From Bacteroidetes bacterium UBA4416 (GTDB taxonomy: Bacteria; Bacteroidota; Bacteroidia; B-17B0; Aurantibacillaceae), in NCBI GenBank assembly GCA_002390745.1, contig DGQK01000063.1:132724-187445 (forward strand): a stretch of DNA of 54,722 nucleotides, read 5' to 3'. Positions 27,101 to 33,789 of the stretch are shown in pieces. A model generated the notes under the pieces. It had not been told where the DNA came from. It made no database searches and was given only the letters and a program-made list of their open reading frames with translations. Within the stretch, counting starts at the first letter, position 1; every line of letters starts with the position of its first letter. The position numbers were made by a program, and so were the translations under genes.

Positions 27101-27355
27101 AAGATCAATCCTTACCTGTTTGGCGATGCCGGCACCATCAATACCAACGCGCCGGGCAAAGCCACGGTGATGTCGGACCTGATAGCCGACGCAGGTGTGG
27201 GTGTGGCATTAACGATCCAGAAATTCGGACCGCTCTACGGCGTTAAGCCGCTGACGGTGCGTTTCGACATGCCGCTGCTCATCAACCGCCTGCCTTTTGC
27301 AGAGAAAGATTATTTTCAATTCCGCTGGATGATCGGGATCAACCGTGCTTTTTAA
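24164..27355 (+). CDS. M1-family metallopeptidase with C-terminal beta-barrel-like domain
   Basis: About 1063 residues from the ATG at 24164, which gives a signal peptide (VTGACHAQ). Residues 30-600 are an M1 aminopeptidase: substrate motif GVEYPMLTLDGG, the zinc site HEMTHNW at about 379-385 and the third ligand in LDEGF near 402. The last 380 residues are glycine- and aromatic-rich, with repeated alternating strands, and end QFRWMIGINRAF, a terminal Phe as in outer membrane proteins. So this is probably an outer-membrane-linked peptidase. A frame extends upstream to 24077 but without a signal. Gene 27359 follows after 3 nt. Confidence 0.85.
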   Translation: MNKLLLLLVSLVVTGACHAQTEYADYRSQTNPLYWKNRRPFADYWQQDVHYNIRASLNDSSDIITGHEELIYWNNSPKELYFVYFHLYNNAQTKGSYLADLYKNNNYHLKFNKYRKDGLGTVVESIKAGNKELKTELDNTVLKVYLERPLKPGESVTFDINFKTYYAKEVIRNRMKTFNAFGNKHFDVTHWYPRISVYDRKFGWDTDQHMDHEFYGDFGSYHVEFTLPNHYVLDATGTLQNQQEVLPDTLRRKLDLSNFAKKPWNSPPSTIIKRDGSTKTWKFSAINVHDFALTADPTYRIGEYTWQGIKCVALVQEPHAIGWQNCPQYMAKILEVNTYNIGPYHYPKIICADAQDGVEYPMLTLDGGFDPNYRDLLIHEMTHNWFFGMVGNNETYRAFLDEGFTQFYTADTYQFIDGPNKIEMKPRSNYVERFTEQNRILDDQIYNGYMNAVTTRGEEVTLNTHSDDYNGGIRHGGGYSAVYTKTAAMLKNLEYVLGRYLFDKCMQNYFDQWKFCHPYPEDFRNSVIQYSGVDLNWFFDQWLETTKKIDYKIGRVKKGNQKGQYVIKFRRKGEMQMPIDFTVLDKNDSAYHYYIPNTWFEKPVKANVLPRWIGWGKVKPTYTATVQINGKLKNVIIDPSRRLADVDMTNNVKHNRVNTTFDSKIYNPLDWKHYELKARPSLWYNGYDGIKIGAHVNGGYMNTKHVFDVTAWFSSGFGQAYLDSTNNRNNYNVVSFLLNYRTSTARFIKKSNVYATLKSLDGLESALLGFEKKSNNERNRIYIQYKAMVRDLQRDLVYLINQNEWQIQKLNSYINVGIDHNYNYHRGTGTMNLNIRGTALTNDYDYSSLQYTAINRNDLGKININTRVFAQLGFGSKLADESMLFASGANPEELMENKYTRSMGFIPPDWGKYGTVTNHFTAGGGLNLRGYSGYVLAATDAKGVMVFNYKGMTGASASAEIEFGELFGFMNIKRLNNSIKINPYLFGDAGTINTNAPGKATVMSDLIADAGVGVALTIQKFGPLYGVKPLTVRFDMPLLINRLPFAEKDYFQFRWMIGINRAF

Positions 27356-27358
27356 ACT

Positions 27359-29257
27359 ATGACCATTCGCTCCTACCGGCCTATTTTATGGAACCTCGCC
27401 AAACAGCTGCTGTTCCTCTTTGCCCTGTATGCCTTATGCAGGCTGCTGTTCTATATCTGTAACCGCAGTTACTTCGCCGACATTTCCACTGGCGAGCTGG
27501 CCTCCCTGTTTATCTACGGCCTGCGCTTCGACCTGTTCAGCCTTGCCGCGCTCAATGCCCTCTACATCCTGCTGTGCATCCTGCCGTTCAGGTTTTACTA
27601 CAGCAAAGGCTACCAGCGCCTGACCTCGGTGATTTTCATCGTACTGAACAGCTTTGGCCTGCTGCTGAACTTCATTGACTTCGCCTTCTACCCTTACATC
27701 CAGAAGCGCATGACCTATGATGTCGTGAACTTCACCTTCGGCGGGCAGTCGGAGATCCTGAAGCTGATACCACATTTCCTGATGGAGTTCTGGTACCTGG
27801 TGCTGGTATTTATCCTGGTGATCTGGCTATTGGTGAAAGTGCATTACAGCATCCGCAAAAAAGACCAGCCGGTGGAAGTGAAAGCAAACTTAAAGACCGC
27901 CCTGTCCTATTTCCTCATTTTTGTGGTCATTGTCGGCGCTACCATCATTGGCCTGCGCGGCGGCACCCAGCGCATTCCGATCGTGTTTCTCGATGCAGCC
28001 CTCTACACCTCTCCAAAGTACATTCCCATCGTGATCAACACGCCTTTCTCGGTGATGAAATCGGCGGAGCTTACGGAGATCCAGCCCCTGAAGTTCTTTG
28101 ATGAGCCGCAGCTCAAACAACTCTACAGCCCCGTTCATGAAGCTGATACGGGAACGTTTAAGAACTACAACGTGTGCGTGATCGCCCTCGAAAGCTTCTC
28201 CAAGGAATTTACCGGCATCTCCAACCGTAAGAGCTACACACCTTTCCTCGATAGCCTCATGAAACAGTCGGTGGTATTTTCCAATGCCATTGCCAACGAG
28301 AAAACCTCCATCAACGGCATTCCGGCTATCCTGGCTTCCGCGCCCTGCTTCCTCGATAACCATTACCTCAATTCGGCCTACAGCAACAACATCATCCAGA
28401 CGCTGCCCGGCTTGCTGAAAGAGAAAGGCTACTACTCCGTGTTCTACCACGGTGGCACCAACGGCACCATGAACTTCGACTCCTTCGCGAAGCTGGCCGG
28501 TTATGACGCTTACTACGGCCGCACGGAATACAACGATGAAAACGATTACGACGGCCAGTGGGGCATCTGGGACGAGCCCTTCCTGCTGCGCACCGTACAG
28601 GAAATGGGTAAGCTGAAAGCGCCGTTCATGACTTCTGTGTTTACACTGAGCTCGCACAATCCTTACAAGATCCCACGTCAATACGAAGGAAAATTTGATA
28701 AGGGAACGATGGAGATCCACCAGTGCATTGGCTATACGGACTACGCCCTGAAGCGGTTTTTTACCGAAGCAAGAAAGCAGCCCTGGTTTGCCAATACGCT
28801 CTTTGTGCTCTGCCCGGATCACACCAGCGTATCCAACGATCCGTTCTACGCTAATCCCATCGGGCAGTATTCCATTCCCATTATTTTTTACAAGCAGGGC
28901 ATGACACCAGTCATGGAAAGCAAAACCGTGCAGCAGATCGACATCATGCCTACTGTGCTGAGCTACCTGAATTACGACAAGCCTTATTATTCTTTTGGCA
29001 GCGATATGTTCTCTGCAAAGCACCAGCCTTGCGTATTCTACAATCAGCCTTCGTATTACTGCGTGGACGACAGCCTGTTCTACCTGCTGAACAATTATGA
29101 GTTCACGGAAGTTTACAATTACCGAAGCGACAGCCTGCTTCAACACAACCTCATTAACACCCGCAACAACAAGAACTTACTAGATTTCTGCAAGGCATTT
29201 ATCCAAATGTACAACAACGATGTGTTGAATAATAAAACGTATTACACCAAAAATTGA
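27359..29257 (+). CDS. LtaS-like phosphoglycerol transferase (sulfatase family)
   Basis: A 632-residue membrane enzyme: five N-terminal helices (residues 10-240), then a catalytic domain in the periplasm. Motifs: VIALESFSKEFTG near residue 274, the nucleophile Thr in ANEKTSINGIPAILAS near 320, and the metal-binding CPDHTS near 485. The family moves phosphoglycerol or phosphoethanolamine onto envelope lipids or glycans. The Gram-negative context suggests a lipid or glycan target rather than lipoteichoic acid. It lies between the M1 peptidase and a flavoprotein in one operon; the next gene overlaps by 4 nt. Confidence 0.85.
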   Translation: MTIRSYRPILWNLAKQLLFLFALYALCRLLFYICNRSYFADISTGELASLFIYGLRFDLFSLAALNALYILLCILPFRFYYSKGYQRLTSVIFIVLNSFGLLLNFIDFAFYPYIQKRMTYDVVNFTFGGQSEILKLIPHFLMEFWYLVLVFILVIWLLVKVHYSIRKKDQPVEVKANLKTALSYFLIFVVIVGATIIGLRGGTQRIPIVFLDAALYTSPKYIPIVINTPFSVMKSAELTEIQPLKFFDEPQLKQLYSPVHEADTGTFKNYNVCVIALESFSKEFTGISNRKSYTPFLDSLMKQSVVFSNAIANEKTSINGIPAILASAPCFLDNHYLNSAYSNNIIQTLPGLLKEKGYYSVFYHGGTNGTMNFDSFAKLAGYDAYYGRTEYNDENDYDGQWGIWDEPFLLRTVQEMGKLKAPFMTSVFTLSSHNPYKIPRQYEGKFDKGTMEIHQCIGYTDYALKRFFTEARKQPWFANTLFVLCPDHTSVSNDPFYANPIGQYSIPIIFYKQGMTPVMESKTVQQIDIMPTVLSYLNYDKPYYSFGSDMFSAKHQPCVFYNQPSYYCVDDSLFYLLNNYEFTEVYNYRSDSLLQHNLINTRNNKNLLDFCKAFIQMYNNDVLNNKTYYTKN

Positions 29258-30735
29258 ATATGGAACATTATGACCTGATCGTGATCGGCGGCGGCCCCAG
29301 CGGCTATGCCGGCGCGATGCGCGCGCTGGATTTTAAGAAAAAGGTATTGCTGGTTGAAAAGAAACGCATTGGCGGCGCAGGCGTCTATGATGGCGTGCTC
29401 ACTTCCAAAACGCTGTGGGAGTTGTCGCAGAAAGTGTCTTCCATCCGCGAGATGATCCCCAACTACCACGTAGACTACCAGGACATAGTGAATACCGTAA
29501 ACGAAGCGGTGTTTGAGCGCAAAACGCAAATGACGGTACACCTGAACCTGCTACAGAAGCAACAGCCCGACCACTTCTGTTACGAAAAAGGTCTGGCTTC
29601 TTTTGTAGACAAGAACACCATCAGCATTATGAAAGAGGATGGCAATGTGAAGCTGGTGCAGGGCGACAATATTTTAATTGCCACGGGCAGCAGGCCGCGC
29701 TACCTGCCGCACATCGCCATCGACGAGCAGATCATCATGACGAGCGACGGCATCAAGAATTTAAAAGAGCTGCCGAAAAGCCTGGTAGTGCTGGGTGCCG
29801 GGGTGATCGGCTGTGAGTTTGCGACGATTTTTTCGGGCCTTGCCAAAACCAAAGTATACTTAATTGACAAAGCCGACCGTATATTACCTTTCGAGGATGA
29901 AGATGTGGCGGAAGTGGTGAGCGACAGCCTAGTGAAACAGGGTGCTACCATCCACCACGGCGCCAACCTGAAACGCATGGAGATCAAAGACGGCAAGGTG
30001 GAATACGAGCTGATCTATGCCGACAACCGCACGGAAACATTTACGGTGGACAAAGCGCTGATATCGGTAGGGCGTGTGCCCAACGTTGAGAACCTAGGAT
30101 TGGAAAAAGTGGGCATAAAGCTGAATGAGCGTCATTCCATCTGGGACGACGATACGCAAACCAATATTTCCAACATTTATGTAGCCGGCGACGTTACCAC
30201 CGAGATGGCGCTGGTAAATGTGGGCGAGCGCGAGGCCCGGCATGCAGTGGTACGGATGTTCGGCCCAACGGTGAAGCCCCTCTCCTACCAGAATATTTCC
30301 ACCATCATGTTCCTGAACCCCGAGGTGGCCAGCGTGGGCATGAGCGAGCAGGACCTCACCCGAAAAGGCATTGCCCACCGTGTGGTGAAGCTGGATTACA
30401 GCACCATCGCACGCGCCGTTGCCATGCGCAAGACGAAAGGTTTCTTTAAGATCATCGTCACCAACGACCATGGCATGCGTATCCTGGGCATGCGGGCTGT
30501 TGGAGAGCATGCAAGCTCTGCCATCCAGGCGGTGGCTTACCTGATCTACACCAACCAGGGCATCCGTGATCTGGCCGATATGATGCACCCGCACCCGAGC
30601 ATCATCGAAGGAGTGCAGGAATGCCTGCGCATGCTTTTGGGAAAATCCATTTACAAGTCTTCTATCTTCAAAGACAAGCTCAAATGCTACATCTGTGAGA
30701 ACGGCACCTGTACGCCGGTGGAGAGTTTAGTTTAG
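29254..30735 (+). CDS. dihydrolipoamide-dehydrogenase-like flavoprotein without redox cysteines
   Basis: A 493-residue two-dinucleotide-binding oxidoreductase. FAD motif IGGGPSGYAGA near residue 11, NAD(P) motif VVLGAGVIGCEFA near 180, and AGDVTTEMALVNVGEREARH near 310. The active-site region is IGGAGVYDGVLTSK: both cysteines of the usual CxxxxC are replaced (Gly43 and Val48). The C-terminal MMHPHPSIIEG keeps the histidine of the pair and is followed by a short extra tail with CYICENGTC. A soluble transhydrogenase (SthA-like) or a quinone/NAD(P)H oxidoreductase is likelier than a lipoamide dehydrogenase. It ends the M1/LtaS operon. Confidence 0.8.
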   Translation: MNMEHYDLIVIGGGPSGYAGAMRALDFKKKVLLVEKKRIGGAGVYDGVLTSKTLWELSQKVSSIREMIPNYHVDYQDIVNTVNEAVFERKTQMTVHLNLLQKQQPDHFCYEKGLASFVDKNTISIMKEDGNVKLVQGDNILIATGSRPRYLPHIAIDEQIIMTSDGIKNLKELPKSLVVLGAGVIGCEFATIFSGLAKTKVYLIDKADRILPFEDEDVAEVVSDSLVKQGATIHHGANLKRMEIKDGKVEYELIYADNRTETFTVDKALISVGRVPNVENLGLEKVGIKLNERHSIWDDDTQTNISNIYVAGDVTTEMALVNVGEREARHAVVRMFGPTVKPLSYQNISTIMFLNPEVASVGMSEQDLTRKGIAHRVVKLDYSTIARAVAMRKTKGFFKIIVTNDHGMRILGMRAVGEHASSAIQAVAYLIYTNQGIRDLADMMHPHPSIIEGVQECLRMLLGKSIYKSSIFKDKLKCYICENGTCTPVESLV

Positions 30736-30759
30736 AACGCTCATCTTAATAAAAATACG

Positions 30760-31209
30760 ATGCATCAGGACGACAACACCCTAAAATCCGGCGCTTTCGC
30801 GAAAGCCGTTTGCAAATCGAAGATCGTGTATGGACTCGAATCGGAAGAAGGATTTGCGATCTCCGACTCCGCTGATTATGATGATGAAAACGGCGAGCCG
30901 GTAGAGGTTATTTGTTTCTGGTCGGAAGAGGCAGCAGCGGCTTCCTCCGCCAAAGAAGCCTGGGCCAACTACCAGGTGGTAGAAATTCCGCTTGCAGAGT
31001 TTATGGAAAACTGGTGCATTGAGATGAATAACGAGGGCTTACTGGCGGGGATTGACTTCGATGCGAATTTATCCGGTTCTGAAATAGAACCCCTGGAGCT
31101 GGCCCTGGAACTGGCGAAAGCCTTAAGGTCAATGAACAAAACCATTTCATTTGAAACCTACGGCAGTTTAGCGGAGCTCGAGAAGCAGATCCGGAAGGCC
31201 AACGACTAG
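30760..31209 (+). CDS. DUF2750 protein
   Basis: A 149-residue cytoplasmic protein matching DUF2750: LKSGAFAKAVCKSKIVYGLE at the start, VEVICFWSEEAAAASSAKEAW near residue 48 and VVEIPLAEFMENWCIEM near 80. The function is unknown; the family often appears near immunity or regulatory genes. It starts 24 nt after the flavoprotein gene and may be the last member of its operon. Confidence 0.8.
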   Translation: MHQDDNTLKSGAFAKAVCKSKIVYGLESEEGFAISDSADYDDENGEPVEVICFWSEEAAAASSAKEAWANYQVVEIPLAEFMENWCIEMNNEGLLAGIDFDANLSGSEIEPLELALELAKALRSMNKTISFETYGSLAELEKQIRKAND

Positions 31210-31272
31210 CAGGACAGCCCTTCGGAAAACGGCCTCACCCATACGCCTGTGTCACGAAGTAATTTGTTTGTT

Positions 31273-31758
31273 ATGGAAACAGAAAAAATATTTGCTACTA
31301 AAACAGGCTATTGCCATCTTTTACCCGACAGGATTGAGCTCACGCGCGATGGCATTTCCGGGAATATGGCAAACATAACGGTTGGAAATACCATCTACCG
31401 GATTCTCGTTATCTATAGCCTTTTATGCTCTGCCCTGATCTATGGGATATATGATCTTTTTTTGAAAAGGCATTTCTTTCCGGCGGCCTTGTGTAGCCTT
31501 CTTGTCTTCTATTTGATATACGGAATTGTAACCAGCCTTAACAACTCTGCAAGCCCGGTTATTGACAGGAAGCGGATCAGAAATGTGCGTTTCGTAAAAG
31601 GGATTGCGGGACTGAGCCGTTCCCGTTTTGAAGTGCAGTTTGAGGATGATGCGGGGAAGATCAAAAAACGGCTGATCCTGCTTCCGGGCTCTGCCAGCGG
31701 CGGAGCAACAGAAGCCGAAAGAGCGCTGAAGATGATGAAAGAGGAGAAGCTTATCTGA
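31273..31758 (+). CDS. small membrane protein, unknown
   Basis: About 161 residues from the ATG at 31273 (the frame opens at 31249, but METEKIFATKTGY is a more natural start). Two membrane segments are clear (ILVIYSLLCSALIYGIYDLF and FFPAALCSLLVFYLIYGIV). The C-terminal half after RIRNVRFVKG is basic and probably cytoplasmic. I do not recognise the family. The next gene, 31785, is also a membrane protein; the two may be distant relatives or partners. Confidence 0.65.
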   Translation: METEKIFATKTGYCHLLPDRIELTRDGISGNMANITVGNTIYRILVIYSLLCSALIYGIYDLFLKRHFFPAALCSLLVFYLIYGIVTSLNNSASPVIDRKRIRNVRFVKGIAGLSRSRFEVQFEDDAGKIKKRLILLPGSASGGATEAERALKMMKEEKLI

Positions 31759-31784
31759 ACAAAAAACAAACGCACATCAGGCAA

Positions 31785-32435
31785 ATGGAAACTATTAAAA
31801 TTACCGGAGGAGCAAGAATAGGCGGTGCCAATGTGACCTGGCCTTTTGCGAAACTTCTTGTAAGCCCCGGCAAGCTGGAGCTGAATGCATCCATGCATGG
31901 CAACTTTGTATTCAGGCCGGGCGATATCATTGCGTTGGAACCTTACTATTCCCTGAGCAGCGGCATCCGGATCCGCCACCGCGTTGCAACTTACGAAAGA
32001 GAGCTTATTTTCTGGTGTGAAGATCCTCCTGTTTTCCTGCGGCTGATTCATCACTCAGGCTTTCTCGACCCTTCACGAAGCAGCTCTGTAGAACAAACAC
32101 TGGAGATCCAGGAGAAGCAGGTTTCGGGTGGCACTCCTTTCAAAAAACCGGTAGTGATCGTTTTTGGCATCGTATGAAATGTTTTATTGCTGAGCGACTT
32201 TGTTTTGTTTGCGCTATCGGATCATAAAGGCTCACCACTGGGCTATGGAAGCTTCATCGCCCTTGTGTCCTGCCTGATCTTATCCCTTCTGTTATTGGAA
32301 TCGGAGCCTGTACGAAACCTGTTCTTAAAAAAAGGCCGGACATTGCGCGATATCAACCGGCTTTTGGTATTCATCATGGTCATCACCGGATTTATACTGA
32401 TGATCATGAGCTTCATATGGATATCAGGCAACTAA
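31785..32435 (+). pseudogene. membrane protein gene interrupted by an in-frame TGA
   Basis: The frame from 31785 stops at TGA 32175-32177, but the same frame stays open afterwards to 32435 and encodes two strong membrane helices. Across the stop the sequence reads VVIVFGIV, stop, NVLLLSDFVLFALS; a Trp (TGG) at the stop would restore a smooth 216-residue membrane protein. The first part (130 codons, starting METIKITGGAR) has a soluble beta-like domain with GDIIALEPYYSL; the second (84 codons after the TGA) has the helices. So this is either a recent nonsense mutation, a sequencing error or recoding. The family is unknown. Confidence 0.7.
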
Positions 32436-32494
32436 AAACATGAGAATAAGCGTCATTTGTTTACTTCATGATCTTGTAACTATTCATGATAAAG

Positions 32495-32520
32495 CCCTCC
32501 CGGCTGATTTACGGGAGGGT
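32495..32520. terminator. bidirectional terminator
   Basis: CCCTCCCG (32495-32502) and CGGGAGGG (32512-32519) form an 8-bp stem. TTTAATTT follows on the plus strand, and CTTTATC on the minus. It serves the convergent gene pair, mostly the collagen-like lipoprotein on the minus strand. Confidence 0.75.
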
Positions 32521-32538
32521 TTAATTTAAGGGTTTCGC

Positions 32539-33207
32539 TTAATCCTTCAGGTTTAATGCTTTCTTCACGGCTTCATAGTTGTTCACATCAACATCCTTTA
32601 AGGCAGGGCATACCCATTTCGCACGCTCTGCCGGTGTCATGCCCGATAAAGGAACCTGCCTGCCCACAGTACCGCTCGTATGGCTATCGCCACCGATCAT
32701 GACCACTTTCACATCGTCGATGTAAGTTCCGGGAGAGGTTTGCGCCGTGGTGGCCGTACTGCTGGCCATAAGCCAGATGATCCCTTCCGAAGCGTTACTC
32801 GATTGCATGAACGATACCTGGTGGGAGTTTCCATTAATCGAGCCCGGCAACGCTTTCCATTGGTAGGAATTAAAATCATTATAATACACCAGGACAGCTC
32901 CGTTCTTGAATACCCTGTCGTGAAACGCGTCGCCCTGCCCGTGGAGCAGCTCCGCCACGTAGCTGTATCCTATGGCGTAAGAGTTAGGGCTTTCCGTTCC
33001 CCTTACCTGCCATTTCTGGCCAACGTTGTTGAACAGGATGGTGCGGATGTCGGCTGTTCCGGGAACACCCTGCTGGCCCTGCGGACCCTGTGGCCCTGCC
33101 GGCCCCGTGTCTCCTTTTTTGCAGGACGAGAATAAGAGAATACCTGTTGTGGTAAATGTCAAAATCAGGGGGAGTATTTTGGCGGTTGTGTGTTTTAAGA
33201 TTTTCAT
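32539..33207 (-). CDS. collagen-like lipoprotein
   Basis: About 222 residues from the ATG at 33207 (MKILKHTTAKIL). A lipobox (LLFSSC near residue 29) is followed at once by a Gly-X-Y run (GDTGPAGPQGPQGQQGVPG) of about 20 residues. The remaining 170 residues form a beta-rich domain (ILFNNVGQKWQVRGTES). Such short collagen-like lipoproteins are common in Bacteroidota surface proteins; the role here is unknown. The frame runs upstream to 33252, but a TAATTTTG box at 33257-33250 (minus) makes 33207 the better start. Confidence 0.78.
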   Translation of the reverse strand: MKILKHTTAKILPLILTFTTTGILLFSSCKKGDTGPAGPQGPQGQQGVPGTADIRTILFNNVGQKWQVRGTESPNSYAIGYSYVAELLHGQGDAFHDRVFKNGAVLVYYNDFNSYQWKALPGSINGNSHQVSFMQSSNASEGIIWLMASSTATTAQTSPGTYIDDVKVVMIGGDSHTSGTVGRQVPLSGMTPAERAKWVCPALKDVDVNNYEAVKKALNLKD

Positions 33208-33249
33208 AGCATGGTGGTTTTTAAAGGTTAATACGCTGATTTGTGAGTT

Positions 33250-33257
33250 CAAAATTA
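33250..33257 (-). promoter_or_regulatory. putative -7 box for the collagen-like lipoprotein
   Basis: Minus-strand TAATTTTG, an exact TAnnTTTG match, 42 nt upstream of the ATG at 33207. It rules out the longer frame starting at 33252 as the transcribed start. Confidence 0.4.
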
Positions 33258-33359
33258 AACTCCCTGCAAACCATCTGCATCACCTATTCATGTGATTTGG
33301 CGGGCGCAACTTTGAAAAAATGTTAAGCTGCCCGAAAACCATCATCCCGTGATAATTCA

Positions 33360-33367
33360 TATCTTTA
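33360..33367 (+). promoter_or_regulatory. -7-like box for tRNA-like RNA A
   Basis: TATCTTTA, one base from TAnnTTTG, 17 nt before the 5' end of the first tRNA-like gene. The second tRNA-like gene has TATATTTA (33666-33673) 15 nt before its 5' end, so the spacing is nearly the same. No -33 box is evident for this one. Confidence 0.4.
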
Positions 33368-33384
33368 ACCTGCAATAAAAAAAC

Positions 33385-33459
33385 GGGAGTCGTAGCTCAG
33401 TTAGTAAGAGCGCTTGTTAGCTAAACAAGAGGCCGCAGGTTAAACTCCTGTCGACTCCC
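33385..33459 (+). ncRNA. tRNA-like RNA A (unusual cloverleaf)
   Basis: A 75-nt cloverleaf: acceptor GGGAGTCG/CGACTCCC (8 bp, not 7), TA linker, D stem GCTC/GAGC with 9-nt loop AGTTAGTAA, anticodon stem CTTGTT/AACAAG (6 bp) closing a 5-nt loop AGCTA, variable AGGCC, T stem GCAGG/CCTGT with loop TTAAACT. G18 of the D-loop and C56 of the T-loop, which normally pair to fix the elbow, are replaced by A and A. If the loop were read as a normal 7-nt anticodon loop it would lack U33. No CCA is encoded (TCTC follows). It would not be expected to decode. T-rich sequence follows the 3' end. Confidence 0.7.
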
Positions 33460-33665
33460 TCTCTTTTAACAGGACTTCCTTATTTTTGAGATGACACGCT
33501 ATCGGCATCGGCTTTCAAAAACACTGTAATAAGCAGGTTTTCCGGCCTTTTATGTCGCTATAGTCGTTCCCGGTACTCACACTGCGGGATGACGAACTGA
33601 AGGCGCCAAAAAATAAATCATCAGAAAAAAACGCATTAAGAGTCAGATGTATTTGCTTTTTATTC

Positions 33666-33673
33666 TATATTTA
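33666..33673 (+). promoter_or_regulatory. -7-like box for tRNA-like RNA B
   Basis: TATATTTA, 15 nt before the 5' end of the second tRNA-like gene; compare TATCTTTA before the first. This suggests the two RNAs have separate transcription starts. The 229 nt between the genes hold no ORF or other structure I can name. Confidence 0.35.
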
Positions 33674-33688
33674 TTCCATATAAAAACC

Positions 33689-33763
33689 GGGAGTTGTAGC
33701 TCAGTTTGTAAGAGCGCTGTCACATCATGACAGAGGCCGCAGGTTAGAGTCCTGCCAACTCCC
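33689..33763 (+). ncRNA. tRNA-like RNA B (unusual cloverleaf)
   Basis: A 75-nt paralogue of RNA A: acceptor GGGAGTTG/CAACTCCC (8 bp), D loop AGTTTGTAA, anticodon stem CTGTCA/TGACAG (6 bp) closing CATCA, T stem GCAGG/CCTGC with loop TTAGAGT. Compared with A, four anticodon-stem pairs and one acceptor pair have changed on both strands, and a T-stem G-T is G-C here, so every stem is conserved by compensation. The T-loop again has A at position 56 and the D-loop lacks G18. GAC follows instead of CCA. It ends 26 nt before the SDR gene at 33790. Confidence 0.7.
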
Positions 33764-33789
33764 GACCTTTTATCCGATTTCAAAAAAAC

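Noticed and set aside
27890..29146. 418-aa minus-strand ORF inside the LtaS-like gene
   Set aside because: It mirrors the codon bias of the sense gene and shows no recognisable domain.
33385..33763. Ordinary tRNA genes
   Set aside because: The acceptor stem is 8 bp, the anticodon loop closes to 5 nt, U33, G18 and C56 are missing, and no CCA is encoded. I list them as tRNA-like RNAs instead.
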